Shown: positions 37,569 through 46,103, counted from the first letter of the stretch. The stretch is DNA of 64,000 bases from Nocardioides scoriae (GCF_900104965.1 NZ_LT629757.1:124001-188000); one strand, 5' to 3'. Notes: generated by a model not told the origin, from the sequence alone. Made by a program: numbers and translations.

Positions 37569-37580
37569 CCACTCGGTAAC
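37565..37580. promoter_or_regulatory. putative operator upstream of the fabG-like gene
   Basis: GTGACC-ACTC-GGTAAC is a near-perfect inverted repeat (one mismatch) that overlaps the stop codon of the HIT gene and lies 36 bp before the fabG-like ATG. Spacing and sequence resemble TetR-type sites near lipid genes in actinobacteria. Confidence 0.35.
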
Positions 37581-37616
37581 AACAGCCGAGAAGGACTTCG
37601 AGGAAGGACGGACCAG

Positions 37617-38375
37617 ATGGGTCGTTTCGACGGACGGGTGGCCATCGTCACCGGCGCAGCGCGCGGCATCGGGGCGGCCATCGCCCGCCGCTTCGCCGAG
37701 GAGGGCGCCGCGGTCGCGGTCCTCGACCTCGACGAGCAGCAGGCCGCTGCCACCGCCGCGGAGCTCGGTGGCACGGCCCCGGCGATCGGCATCGGCGCCA
37801 ACGTCTCGGACGGCGCCTCGGTCGAGGCCGCGGTCGCCCGCGTGGTCGAGGAGCTGGGCAGCGTCCACATCCTCGTCAACAACGCCGGCATCACCCGCGA
37901 CAACCTGCTGTTCAAGATGAGCGAGGACGACTGGGACTCGGTCATGGGGGTGCACCTCAAGGGCGCCTTCCTCATGAGCAAGGCCGTCCAGAAGAGCTTC
38001 GTGGACCAGAAGTACGGCAAGATCGTCGGCCTCTCGAGCGTCTCGGCCAACGGCAACCGCGGCCAGGCCAACTACTCCGCCGCCAAGGCCGGCGTGCAGG
38101 GGTTCACCCGCACCCTGGCCCTGGAGCTGGGCAAGTTCGGCGTCAACGTCAACGCCGTCGCGCCGGGCTTCATCGCGACCGAGATGACCGACGACACCGC
38201 GCGCCGCGTCGGCATGAGCGTCGAGGACTTCCGCGCTGCCGCTGCCGACCGCAACCCGGTCAAGCGGGTGGGCTTCCCGGAGGACATCGCCGCCGCCGTG
38301 GCGTTCCTGTGCAGCGACGAGGCGTCCTACATCACCGGCCAGACCCTGTACGTCGACGGTGGCGCCAAGATCTGA
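37617..38375 (+). CDS. fabG: 3-oxoacyl-ACP reductase-like SDR
   Basis: A 252-residue SDR of the FabG type: TGAARGIG (residues 12-19), the NNAG segment, SSVSANGNRGQANYSAAKAG with the Ser-Tyr-Lys triad, and the C-terminal SYITGQTLYVDGGAKI, which is close to bona fide FabG. It would reduce 3-oxoacyl thioesters with NADPH in fatty-acid or polyester metabolism. The insertion DDTARRVGMSVEDF near residue 200 is seen in FabG paralogues tied to acyl-CoA metabolism. The ATG follows GAGGAAGGA; a terminator follows at 38413. Confidence 0.88.
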   Translation: MGRFDGRVAIVTGAARGIGAAIARRFAEEGAAVAVLDLDEQQAAATAAELGGTAPAIGIGANVSDGASVEAAVARVVEELGSVHILVNNAGITRDNLLFKMSEDDWDSVMGVHLKGAFLMSKAVQKSFVDQKYGKIVGLSSVSANGNRGQANYSAAKAGVQGFTRTLALELGKFGVNVNAVAPGFIATEMTDDTARRVGMSVEDFRAAAADRNPVKRVGFPEDIAAAVAFLCSDEASYITGQTLYVDGGAKI

Positions 38376-38412
38376 ATCTCGTGTGAACCACTGCTGAATG
38401 CTCGAGGACACG

Positions 38413-38441
38413 GCGGGCCCTGCGTCGATCGCAGGGCCCGC
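38413..38441 (+). terminator. terminator after the fabG-like gene
   Basis: A perfect 12-bp stem (38413-38424 with 38430-38441) with loop TCGAT, followed by TCCGTC. It is 38 nt after the stop codon and 18 nt before the next likely start. Confidence 0.8.
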
Positions 38442-38459
38442 TCCGTCATGCTGGCGCCC

Positions 38460-39485
38460 ATGACCCGCCCGACGCGTCCTCGTGCGCTCGCCGCCTCCCT
38501 GCTCGCCGCCGGTCTGCTGGCCACGGCCGCGTGCGCGGGCGGGGGCGGGGACGCGCCGACCGCGACCGGCACCCCCGACTCCCAGCCGATCCAGGGCGGG
38601 ACCACGCTGGCCGCGCTGTGGCCCCTGACCGGACGCAAGGTGACCACGGCCACCCCGGACCGCCCGGTCCTGGTGGCCAAGATCGACAACTCGTCCAGCA
38701 GCGAGCCGCAGGTCGGCCTGTCCTCGGCCGACCTGGTGACCGAGGAGCTCGTCGAGGGCGGCGAGACCCGGCTGGCGGCCTTCTTCTACCAGCGCGTGCC
38801 CCCGGTGGTGGGCCCGGTGCGCTCGATGCGCGCCACCGACATCGGCATCGTGATGCCGGCCCACGCGACCATCGTGGCCAGCGGCGCCGCCCCGCCGACC
38901 CTGCTGCGGCTCAAGCAGAACGGCATCAGCTTCTACGACGAGGAGACCGACCCGGGCTACTACCGCGACAGCGCCCGGCGGATGCCCTACAACCTGATGG
39001 TGCGGCTGCCGGAGCTGATCCGGTCGATCGACGACGACCCCGTCGTACCGCCCAGCTACCTGCCGTGGGGGAGCCGGTCCGGCTTCACCGGCGCCTCGAA
39101 GGCACGCACGGTCGACGCGGTCTTCAGCGACGAGCACACCACGTCGTGGCGCTACGAGAAGGGTCGCTACGTCAACGACAACAGCCACGCCGCCGAGGGC
39201 GACCGGTTCGTGCCGGACAACCTGCTCGTGCTGCGCGTCGAGGTGGGCGACGCGGGCTACCTCGACCCCGCGGGCAACCCGGTGCCGGAGACGATCTACC
39301 AGGGCAAGGGCGACGCCCTGCTGTTCCACGGGGGCGAGCTGGTGCGCGGGACCTGGAGCAAGCTGTCCCGCGCGACCCCGCTCAAGCTGCGCACCGCCGC
39401 CGGTCGGCTGGAGGTGCCGGCCGGGCGCACCTGGATCGAGCTGGTGCCGCGCGACGCCGACGGGGGCCGGGTCGACGTCGGCTGA
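38460..39485 (+). CDS. DUF3048 domain lipoprotein
   Basis: A 341-residue lipoprotein with lipobox LATAAC (Cys about residue 25). The DUF3048 N-terminal domain follows (RPVLVAKIDNSSSSEPQVGL, LVTEELVEGGETRLAAFFYQ, VGPVRSMRATDIGIVMP) and the C-terminal domain has ARTVDAVFSDEHTTSWRYE and PETIYQGKGDALLFHGGELV. Its function is unknown; homologues such as YerB are envelope lipoproteins in Gram-positive bacteria. ATG 38460 is preferred because an ATG at 38448 would begin only 6 nt after the terminator stem. Confidence 0.85.
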   Translation: MTRPTRPRALAASLLAAGLLATAACAGGGGDAPTATGTPDSQPIQGGTTLAALWPLTGRKVTTATPDRPVLVAKIDNSSSSEPQVGLSSADLVTEELVEGGETRLAAFFYQRVPPVVGPVRSMRATDIGIVMPAHATIVASGAAPPTLLRLKQNGISFYDEETDPGYYRDSARRMPYNLMVRLPELIRSIDDDPVVPPSYLPWGSRSGFTGASKARTVDAVFSDEHTTSWRYEKGRYVNDNSHAAEGDRFVPDNLLVLRVEVGDAGYLDPAGNPVPETIYQGKGDALLFHGGELVRGTWSKLSRATPLKLRTAAGRLEVPAGRTWIELVPRDADGGRVDVG

Positions 39486-39491
39486 CCCGGC

Positions 39492-40127
39492 TCAGCCGGG
39501 GTCGGTGAGCGCGATGCCCTGGTCGGACAGCGCGCGGAGCCCGGTGAGGATGAACCCGATCGCGGCCTCGATGCGACGCACGGCGGCCGCGGGGTCGCTG
39601 GCGGTGGTGACGCTCTCCCCGGCGGCCGAGATCGCCCCGAAGAAGATCTGGCTGAAGGTCTGGCGCATCGCGTCGTCGAGCTCGTCGGTCGAGGCCTCGA
39701 GCACCGTCACGACCACGTCGTGCACCAGCGCGAAGCTGGTGCGCTCCTCCTGCTCGCGGAAGCGCTCGTAGCCCAGGATCGCGGGTCCGTCCTGGATCAC
39801 CACCCGCTGGTAGGTCGGCTCCTGCACCACCGCGAGGAACGCCCGCAGACCGGTGAGCGCCTTCTCCCACGGGTCCTCGACCCCGGCCATGTCGTCGCGG
39901 ATGCGGCGCGTCGCGTCGTGCTCGACCCGGGTGAAGACCGCCTCGAAGAGGGCCTGCTTGCCGCTAAAGTGGTGGTAGAGCGCGCCCTTGGTGACCTCGG
40001 CCCCGGTGACGACGGCGTCGAGGCTGGTGCCGCGGTAGCCGTGCTCGGCGAACTCCCGGGTGGCGACCTCGACGAGCTGGCGCTTGGTCGAGGCCGAGAA
40101 GCGCTGGCGCAGCGAGGCAGGGGGCAC
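39492..40127 (-). CDS. TetR family regulator
   Basis: A 211-residue TetR protein: N-terminal HTH (TREFAEHGYRGTSLDAVVTGA, then VTKGALYHHFSGKQALFEAVF) and a TetR_C ligand domain. GTG 40127 lies 6 nt from TAGGAT (40139-40134), a leaderless-type -10. The stop is 6 bases from the convergent DUF3048 stop. About 100 bp upstream is a 30-bp palindrome (40220-40249), in the gap to the divergent 164-aa protein gene; this is the likely operator and that gene the likely target. Confidence 0.9.
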   Translation of the reverse strand: MPPASLRQRFSASTKRQLVEVATREFAEHGYRGTSLDAVVTGAEVTKGALYHHFSGKQALFEAVFTRVEHDATRRIRDDMAGVEDPWEKALTGLRAFLAVVQEPTYQRVVIQDGPAILGYERFREQEERTSFALVHDVVVTVLEASTDELDDAMRQTFSQIFFGAISAAGESVTTASDPAAAVRRIEAAIGFILTGLRALSDQGIALTDPG

Positions 40128-40133
40128 CTGTGG

Positions 40134-40139
40134 ATCCTA
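40134..40139 (-). promoter_or_regulatory. probable -10 of the TetR gene
   Basis: On the minus strand TAGGAT precedes GTG 40127 by 6 nt; the message is likely leaderless. Confidence 0.4.
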
Positions 40140-40219
40140 GGTGCCGCGCGTCCCGGGTCGGTCTCCCGCGTGTGGGTGACGTCACCCGTCCGTCCCCGGG
40201 GAAGTCGCGGCGACGGGGT

Positions 40220-40249
40220 ACATACTCGGAGTACGTACTCCTGGTATGT
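40220..40249. promoter_or_regulatory. 30-bp palindromic operator
   Basis: Outer arms ACATAC (40220-40225) and GTATGT (40244-40249) enclose the self-complementary core GGAGTACGTACTCC. In all, 26 of 30 positions match their reverse complement. It stands out as an A/T-containing island in G/C-rich DNA, 26 bp before the ATG of the 164-aa gene and about 93 bp from the TetR start. Probably bound by the adjacent TetR protein. Confidence 0.75.
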
Positions 40250-40274
40250 GAACCGTCACAGAAAGGTGACGCCC

Positions 40275-40769
40275 ATGAGCTTCCCCCGTCCATCCCGCGC
40301 CGAGACCCTGCGCACCGTGGTGGCCACGCTCGACCGACGCGTCGACGGCACCGTCCCGCACGACGTCCCGGGCCTGCGCGACGCCTTCCCCGACGACCTC
40401 GACCTGGTCGGCGTGCTGCTGCTGCGGTGGAGCGCCCGGCTGACCGGCGCGCTCGACCGCTCGCTCTCGCGCCCCACCGCCGACCGCCGGGCCGCGGTCT
40501 GCGAGGCGTGGTCGCAGACGGCCGAGCAGCTGCCCGGCGTGCGCCGCCTCCTGGACGACCTGCTGGCCGACCCGACGACCGGGGACGCGCTGCGCGACAT
40601 GCTGCTGCGGGCCCGCGACATCGAGCGCCGCCGGCTCACCGAGGCGGCCGGGCTGGCCGACCAGGACCGCGGACAGGCGCTGGAGACCGGTCGTCGCCTG
40701 GAGCAGGCGGCGCGCTCGCAGGTCAGGCCCCGGCTCGCCGATCGGCTCCGCTCCCTGCTGCCCGCGTAG
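40275..40769 (+). CDS. hypothetical protein, 164 aa, under probable TetR control
   Basis: A 164-residue soluble protein, rich in Arg, Leu and Asp, predicted all-helical, with no signal or membrane segment. Recognisable phrases are TVPHDVPGLRDAFPDDLDL and VCEAWSQTAEQLPGVRRLLD. I do not recognise the family. The start MSFPRPSRAETLR at ATG 40275 follows GAAAGG. The strong palindrome just upstream suggests that it is the target of the divergent TetR gene. A role in membrane-lipid or drug response would fit the TetR context but is not supported by any motif. Confidence 0.72.
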   Translation: MSFPRPSRAETLRTVVATLDRRVDGTVPHDVPGLRDAFPDDLDLVGVLLLRWSARLTGALDRSLSRPTADRRAAVCEAWSQTAEQLPGVRRLLDDLLADPTTGDALRDMLLRARDIERRRLTEAAGLADQDRGQALETGRRLEQAARSQVRPRLADRLRSLLPA

Positions 40770-40770
40770 G

Positions 40771-40776
40771 TAGAAT
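40771..40776 (+). promoter_or_regulatory. probable -10 of the DUF3039 operon
   Basis: TAGAAT lies 6 nt before GTG 40783 and immediately after the preceding stop codon; a leaderless operon message is likely. Confidence 0.5.
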
Positions 40777-40782
40777 GCCTCG

Positions 40783-41091
40783 GTGAGCACTCCCCACCAG
40801 ACCGGCTTCGGCACCGGTGTCCTCGAGGACACCATCGTCGAGGAGCGCACGCAGCCGACCGACAACGGCGACCACGAGCGGTTCTCGCACTACGTGCCGA
40901 AGGACAAGCTCATGGAGGCCATGGTCAACGGCACCCCGGTCATCGCCCTGTGCGGCAAGGTGTGGGTGCCCAGCCGCGACCCGCAGCGCTTCCCCGTCTG
41001 CCCCTCCTGCAAGGAGATCTGGGAGACCATGAGCGGTGGCGGGGACGGCGACGGAGCCGGCAACGGGGACCGCGCCGGCGGAGGCGAGTGA
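40783..41091 (+). CDS. DUF3039 family protein
   Basis: A 102-residue actinobacterial protein of unknown function. The core reads GDHERFSHYVPKDKLMEAMV, then PVIALCGKVWVPSRDPQRFP, VCPSCKEIWE, with a His and three Cys that could bind zinc. The last 17 residues are a Gly/Asp/Asn-rich low-complexity tail. DUF3039 genes are commonly found just before a DEAD/DEAH helicase gene; here a metalloprotease gene lies between. The stop overlaps the next start by 4 bases. Confidence 0.9.
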   Translation: MSTPHQTGFGTGVLEDTIVEERTQPTDNGDHERFSHYVPKDKLMEAMVNGTPVIALCGKVWVPSRDPQRFPVCPSCKEIWETMSGGGDGDGAGNGDRAGGGE

Positions 41092-42059
41092 GCCTCGTGC
41101 TGACCCGACTGCTGCCCCTCGCGCTGGGGGCCGTGCTGGCGGTGCCGCTGCTGGCGGCCCCGAGCCAGGCCGCGGCCCCGGTCACCGCCGTGCCCTGCGC
41201 GGGCCCCGCGACCGCCGCCACCGCGTCGTCCCGGGTCCCGTCCTGGCGCTCGCGCGGGTCCGACACGCCGGTCGTGGGCGCCGCCGACCTGGCCGCGCTG
41301 CGGCCGGTCGAGACGTCGCGCCGCGTGCTGCGGGCCGAGGTGGAGCCGGTGCTGCCCGACGTGGTGACCATCCCGGTCCACGCCCACGTCATCACCGGCA
41401 CCCACCGCGGCGAGCGCACGGCGCTCAGCGCCGCCCGGGTGGCCCAGGTCGTGGCCACGCTCAACGAGGGCTACGCCGGCGCCCAGAGCGCCGACGGCTC
41501 GAGCACCCGCTACGCCTTCACGCTGGCCTCGAGCAACACCCGCCGCTCCGACGCGTGGTTCCACGCGGCGCCGGGCAGCCTGCGCGACGAGCGGATGCGC
41601 CGGGCGCTGCACCGCGGTCGCTCGGCCTCGCTCAACCTCTACTTCACCGGCGGCGGCCGGCCGGGCCAGCAGCTGCTCGGCTGGGCCCGCTTCCCCTGGC
41701 AGTACGCCGCCCGCCCGGCGCAGGACGGCGTCACCATCAACGTCGACTCGCTCCCCGGCGGGCGGGCCGACGGCTACAACCTCGGTGACACCGTCATCCA
41801 CGAGGTCGGCCACTGGCTGGGCCTGCTGCACCCCTTCCAGGGCGGCTGCAAGGGCGGTGACCTGGTCTCCGACACCCCGGCCGAGGCCGAGCCCAGCTAC
41901 GAGTGCGAGATCGGCCGCGACACCTGCAAGGCCAGGGGCCTCGACCCCGTCACCAACTTCATGGACTACTCCTACGACTCCTGCATGGACCAGTTCACCC
42001 CGGGACAGGTGGCGCGCATGGACGCCGCGTTCCTCGAGTACCGCTACGTGGCCCCTTGA
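41088..42059 (+). CDS. secreted pappalysin-like (M43) zinc metalloprotease
   Basis: A 323-residue exported protease. Signal peptide: LTRLLPLALGAVLAVPLLAA with cleavage near PSQAAA. The zinc site is HEVGHWLGLLH (about residues 239-249) and the Met-turn NFMDYSYDSCMDQFTPGQ; cysteines in FQGGCKGGD, YECEIGRDTCKARG and SCMDQ suit the disulfides of the family. The N-terminal region has IPVHAHVITGTHRGER. GTG 41088 overlaps the DUF3039 stop and the stop overlaps a TTG start of the helicase, so an exported protease is embedded in an operon of cytosolic proteins. Confidence 0.9.
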   Translation: MSLVLTRLLPLALGAVLAVPLLAAPSQAAAPVTAVPCAGPATAATASSRVPSWRSRGSDTPVVGAADLAALRPVETSRRVLRAEVEPVLPDVVTIPVHAHVITGTHRGERTALSAARVAQVVATLNEGYAGAQSADGSSTRYAFTLASSNTRRSDAWFHAAPGSLRDERMRRALHRGRSASLNLYFTGGGRPGQQLLGWARFPWQYAARPAQDGVTINVDSLPGGRADGYNLGDTVIHEVGHWLGLLHPFQGGCKGGDLVSDTPAEAEPSYECEIGRDTCKARGLDPVTNFMDYSYDSCMDQFTPGQVARMDAAFLEYRYVAP

Positions 42060-43861
42060 CCGACGCGTCCCTCCCGGCCCAGATCGACCTGTCGCCGGCG
42101 TACCCCGGTCGCGCGGCCTGGGGCACGGCTCCCAGCCTGCGCGCGTGGCAGACCGCTGCCCTGCAGACCTACGCCGAGCGCAGCCCCCGCGACTTCCTCG
42201 CCGTGGCGACCCCCGGCGCCGGCAAGACGACCTTCGCGCTGACGGTGGCCAACCAGCTGCTCGAGCGCCGCGTCGTCGAGCGGGTGATCGTGGTGGCGCC
42301 GACCGAGCACCTCAAGACCCAGTGGGCCGAGGCCGCCGCCCGGGTCGGCATCCCGCTCGACCCCCACTACTCGGCCAAGTCGCGCAGCAGCGGCGACTTC
42401 GTGGGCGTCGCGCTGACGTACGCCGGCGTCGCGGCCAACCCGTTGGCCCACCGGATCCGCACCGAGCGCTTCAACACCCTGGTCATCCTCGACGAGGTCC
42501 ACCACGCCGGCGACGCCATGTCGTGGGGCGAGGCCGTCCGGGAGGCCTTCGAGCCGGCCCGGCGACGGCTGGCGCTGACCGGCACGCCGTTCCGCTCCGA
42601 CATCAACCCGATCCCGTTCGTGAGCTACGCCCCCGACGAGGACGGCATCCCGCGCTCGGTGGCCGACTACACCTACGGCTACGCCCGCGCGCTGGCCGAC
42701 CACGTCGTGCGCCCGGTGCTCTTCATGGCCTACAGCGGCGCGATGCAGTGGCGCACCCGGGCGGGCGACGAGGTCGCGGCCCGGTTGGGGGAGCCGCTGA
42801 CCAAGGACCTGACGGCCCAGGCGCTGCGCACCGCGCTCGACCCGGGCGGCTCCTGGATGCCCGCGGTGCTGCAGGCCGCCGACCGCCGGCTCTCCGAGGT
42901 CCGGCGCCACGTGCCCGACGCGGGCGGGCTCGTGATCGCCACCGACCAGACCGCGGCCCGCGCCTACGCGCGGCTGCTGACCGAGATCACGGGCGAGAAA
43001 CCGACCGTCGTGCTCTCCGACGAGAAGGCCGGGTCGAAGAAGATCGCCGCCTTCACCGAGGACGGCTCGCGCTGGATGGTCGCGGTCCGGATGGTCTCCG
43101 AGGGCGTCGACGTGCCGCGGCTGGCCGTCGGCGTCTACGCCACCACCACCTCCACGCCGCTGTTCTTCGCCCAGGCGGTGGGCCGCTTCGTGCGCGCCCG
43201 CAAGCGCGGCGAGACCGCCTCGATCTTCCTGCCGTCGGTGCCGCTGCTGCTCGGCCACGCCTCGGCCATGGAGGTGGAGCGCGACCACGTGCTCGGCAAG
43301 AAGATCACCGACGAGGACGACATCTTCGCCGCCGAGGACGAGCTCCTCGCGCGCGCCAACGAGAGCGAGTCGGCCAGCGCCGAGGAGCTCGGCGTCTTCA
43401 CCGCGATGGGCTCCGAGGCCCGCTTCGACCGGGTGCTCTACGACGGCGGCGAGTTCGGCCACGAGGGCGAGGTGCACGTCGGCTCCGAGGAGGAGATGGA
43501 CTTCCTCGGCATCCCCGGGCTGCTCGAGGCCGACCAGGTGCGCGACCTGCTCCGCCACCGGCAGAGCGAGCGGGCGCGGCGGCGTACGCCCTCGGGGGGT
43601 GCGGGGTCCGCCCCGGGCACGTCCGAGCCCGCCCCCCGACCGGCCGCCGAGATCTCCACCCACGAGCAGCTGACCGTGATGCGCCGCGAGCTCAACGGCC
43701 TGGTCTCCGCGTGGTTCCACCGCACCGGCCAGGCCCACGGCATCACCCACTCGACGCTGCGCAAGCAGTGCGGCGGCCCACCCGCCGCCGCTGCCACCGT
43801 CGAGCAGCTCGGCGCCCGGATCGAGAAGATCCGGGAGTGGGCGAGCCGGGACCGCACGTGA
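42056..43861 (+). CDS. DEAD/DEAH-box superfamily 2 helicase
   Basis: A 601-residue SF2 helicase. Motif I ATPGAGKTTFAL (about residues 47-58), motif II ILDEVHHAG, motif III ALTGTPFRSD and motif VI QAVGRFVRARKRGE are clear; motif V is seen in MVSEGVDVPRLAVGVY. The C-terminal 120 residues are charged, with a final basic helical domain (QLTVMRRELNGLVSAWFHRTG). The family is typical of actinobacteria, next to DUF3039, and is of uncertain role, possibly in nucleic-acid repair. TTG 42056 overlaps the protease stop (TTGA) and gives a natural N-terminus before the PSLRAWQTAAL Q-motif region. Confidence 0.92.
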   Translation: MTDASLPAQIDLSPAYPGRAAWGTAPSLRAWQTAALQTYAERSPRDFLAVATPGAGKTTFALTVANQLLERRVVERVIVVAPTEHLKTQWAEAAARVGIPLDPHYSAKSRSSGDFVGVALTYAGVAANPLAHRIRTERFNTLVILDEVHHAGDAMSWGEAVREAFEPARRRLALTGTPFRSDINPIPFVSYAPDEDGIPRSVADYTYGYARALADHVVRPVLFMAYSGAMQWRTRAGDEVAARLGEPLTKDLTAQALRTALDPGGSWMPAVLQAADRRLSEVRRHVPDAGGLVIATDQTAARAYARLLTEITGEKPTVVLSDEKAGSKKIAAFTEDGSRWMVAVRMVSEGVDVPRLAVGVYATTTSTPLFFAQAVGRFVRARKRGETASIFLPSVPLLLGHASAMEVERDHVLGKKITDEDDIFAAEDELLARANESESASAEELGVFTAMGSEARFDRVLYDGGEFGHEGEVHVGSEEEMDFLGIPGLLEADQVRDLLRHRQSERARRRTPSGGAGSAPGTSEPAPRPAAEISTHEQLTVMRRELNGLVSAWFHRTGQAHGITHSTLRKQCGGPPAAAATVEQLGARIEKIREWASRDRT

Positions 43862-44048
43862 CGCGGAGCTGTTGCTCCTGGACGACCGCGACACGCCGTG
43901 CCCGGGGTCGACGCCACCGCACCGGAGGGCGGTACGCCGCGGGGCGGTGCCCGGGTGCCGGTGCTGGCGTCCCGGTGCTGGTGGGCCGGCGGTCGCGGTC
44001 TCCGGGGAAACGCCCGCGTCGGCACGACGGTGCTGCCACCCTGGCCCC

Positions 44049-44750
44049 GTGAGCGAGACCGCGCCCGGCTGGTACCCCGACCCCGACCCCCGCTCCGGCG
44101 GCACCTCCACCCTGCGGTGGTGGGACGGCCGGCAGTGGACCGGGCACCTCGCACCGGGAGGTGGCGCGGCGTACGGCTCGGCCGGGCCGGACGGCGTGAA
44201 GCGCACCCCCGACGGCGAGGAGCTCGCCGGGTGGGGCCGTCGCCTCGCGGCGCTGGTCCTCGACGGGCTGGTCACGGGGCTGGTGGGGTACGCCCTGGCG
44301 TTCCCGTTCGTGCGGCAGGTGCTCGCCTACTACGCCGAGACGTTCCGGGCCTCGTTCGAGGCCGCCGAGAGCGGTGCGCCGGTCCGGCAGCCCAACGGCT
44401 TCGAGATGTACGCCGACCTCGCCGGCCCCCTCGCGGGCATCGCCCTGGTCACCCTGGCGGTGGCGATCGTCTACCACGCGTCGTTCCTGCGCTGGCGCGG
44501 CGCGACCCCCGGCAAGCTGCTCCTCGGGATGCGGGTCCGGCTGCGCGAGGCCCCCGGCCGGCTCGGGTGGTCGACGATCGCCAAGCGGCTCGGCGTCCAG
44601 CTCGGCCCGCAGGCCCTCACCGCCGTCCCGTTCCTGGGCTCCGTCGCCGGCCTCCTGCCGCTCCTCGACGGCCTCTGGCCACTGTGGGACCCCCGCGGCC
44701 AGGCGCTGCACGACAAGGCGGCCGGCACCAACGTGGTGCGGGTGCGCTGA
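44049..44750 (+). CDS. DUF2510-RDD family membrane protein
   Basis: A 233-residue protein. The N-terminus has a DUF2510 motif (APGWYPDPDP, then LRWWDGRQWTGHL), a short beta unit common in actinobacterial membrane proteins. An RDD domain follows, with three helices and the typical RRLAALVLDGLV, RGATPGKLLLGMRV and a final GQALHDKAAGTNVV. RDD proteins have been linked to ion and pH homeostasis in some bacteria, but this one is unassigned. GTG 44049 directly precedes the DUF2510 motif. It ends convergently toward acdS, with a repeat-filled gap of 264 bp. Confidence 0.9.
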   Translation: MSETAPGWYPDPDPRSGGTSTLRWWDGRQWTGHLAPGGGAAYGSAGPDGVKRTPDGEELAGWGRRLAALVLDGLVTGLVGYALAFPFVRQVLAYYAETFRASFEAAESGAPVRQPNGFEMYADLAGPLAGIALVTLAVAIVYHASFLRWRGATPGKLLLGMRVRLREAPGRLGWSTIAKRLGVQLGPQALTAVPFLGSVAGLLPLLDGLWPLWDPRGQALHDKAAGTNVVRVR

Positions 44751-44779
44751 GGGCGGGTCGCGCGGGGCTGCGTCCGTGG

Positions 44780-44992
44780 GGTGCCGGGGTGCGTCGCGCG
44801 GTGTGGTCACCCAGCGCGGGGATGCGTCATGCGATGTGGTCACCCAGCGTCGGGATGCGTCATGCGCACCGGTCGCCGGGGCAGCCACCTCGTACGACGC
44901 TCGGCGGGAGGTCATGCGCACCGGTCGCCAGGACGACCACCCCGCATGACGTCCCGGTGGCGGGGGTGCTCGGACGACCACCTCGCATGACG
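44780..44992. repeat. repeat cluster: 33-bp tandem units and palindromic family A copies
   Basis: Two 33-bp tandem units (44801-44833, 44834-44866; core TGGTCACCCAGCG and GATGCGTCATGCG) follow a partial unit. They run into family A palindromes at 44858-44899 (42 bp, reverse orientation relative to 3675-3716), 44911-44951 and a degenerate copy ending GACGACCACCTCGCATGACG (44973-44992). The whole gap between the convergent RDD and acdS genes is made of these repeats; they could act as a bidirectional terminator. Confidence 0.85.
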
Positions 44993-45014
44993 CCCCGCAC
45001 CCCGCTGCACTGCC

Positions 45015-46034
45015 CTACGCGAACACCCCGGAGTACGCGTTCAGCGCCGGTTGGCCCCCGAGGTGGGCGTAGAGGACCGTCGAGTCGGGGGAGATGTCGC
45101 CGGAGGTGACGAGGTCGACGAGGCCGGCCATCGACTTCCCCTCGTAGACCGGGTCGATGATCATGCCCTCGAGCCGGCCGCTGAGGCGGATGGCGTCGAC
45201 GGTGGACTCGACGGGGATGCCGTACAGGTCGCCGGCCCAGCCCTCCAGCACGGTGATCTCGTCGTCGCGCAGGTCGCGGCCGAGCTCGATCAGCTCGGCG
45301 GTGTGGCGGGCGATCCGGGCGACCTGGGCGCGGGTCTTGTCCAGGGTCGCGGAGGCGTCGATGCCGATCACGCGGCGCGTGCGGCCGGTGAGGTCCTCGA
45401 GGGCCGCGAAGCCGGCGATCATGCCGGCGTGGGTCGAGCCGGTGACGGTGCAGACCACGATGGTGTCGAAGAAGACGTCGAGCTGCTGCTCCTGCTCGGC
45501 CACCTCGAAGGCCCAGTTGGCGAACCCGAGGCCGCCGAGGCGGTGCTCCGAGGCGCCGGCCGGGATGGCGTACGGCGTGCCGCCGGCCTCCTCGACCTCC
45601 CGCAGCGCGTCCTCCCACGACTGCCGGATGCCGATGTCGAAGCCGCTGTCGTCGAGTCGGACGTCGGCCCCCATGATCCGCGAGAGCAGGATGTTGCCGA
45701 CGGACGCGTTGACGGGGTCGTCCCAGTCGACCCACTTCTCCTGGACCAGCCGGCAGCCGAGGCCGAGCCTGGCGGCGACCGCGGCGACCTGGCGGGTGTG
45801 GTTGGACTGGTAGCCGCCGATCGAGACCAGCGTGTCCGCGCCGGAGGCCAGCACGTCGGGGACGATGTACTCCAGCTTGCGGGTCTTGTTGCCGCCGAAG
45901 GCCAGCCCCGAGCTGACGTCCTCGCGCTTGGCCCAGATCGAGGCGCCGCCGAGGTGGGCGGTCAGCCGCTCCAGCGGGTGCACCGGGCTGGGGCCGAAGG
46001 TCAGCGGGTAGCGGGGGAACTCGTGCAGCTTCAT
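45015..46034 (-). CDS. acdS: 1-aminocyclopropane-1-carboxylate deaminase
   Basis: A 339-residue PLP enzyme that splits ACC, the plant ethylene precursor, to 2-oxobutyrate and ammonia. The PLP lysine lies in [12 protein letters not shown] (Lys50) and the substrate region in [11 protein letters not shown]. The residues that separate true ACC deaminases from D-cysteine desulfhydrases are present: Glu in VYEGKSMAG (Glu298) and Leu in [10 protein letters not shown] (Leu325), matching Pseudomonas Glu295 and Leu322 with the same offset. It follows a GntR gene on the same strand with 69 bases between. Suggests a plant- or soil-associated host. Confidence 0.95.
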   Translation of the reverse strand: MKLHEFPRYPLTFGPSPVHPLERLTAHLGGASIWAKREDVSSGLAFGGNKTRKLEYIVPDVLASGADTLVSIGGYQSNHTRQVAAVAARLGLGCRLVQEKWVDWDDPVNASVGNILLSRIMGADVRLDDSGFDIGIRQSWEDALREVEEAGGTPYAIPAGASEHRLGGLGFANWAFEVAEQEQQLDVFFDTIVVCTVTGSTHAGMIAGFAALEDLTGRTRRVIGIDASATLDKTRAQVARIARHTAELIELGRDLRDDEITVLEGWAGDLYGIPVESTVDAIRLSGRLEGMIIDPVYEGKSMAGLVDLVTSGDISPDSTVLYAHLGGQPALNAYSGVFA

Positions 46035-46103
46035 CGGGATCTCCTGGGACGGGGTGACGGGTGGCGGGTGGGCGTGGGTGGATCGCGGCCGGGCGGGCCC
46101 GGC

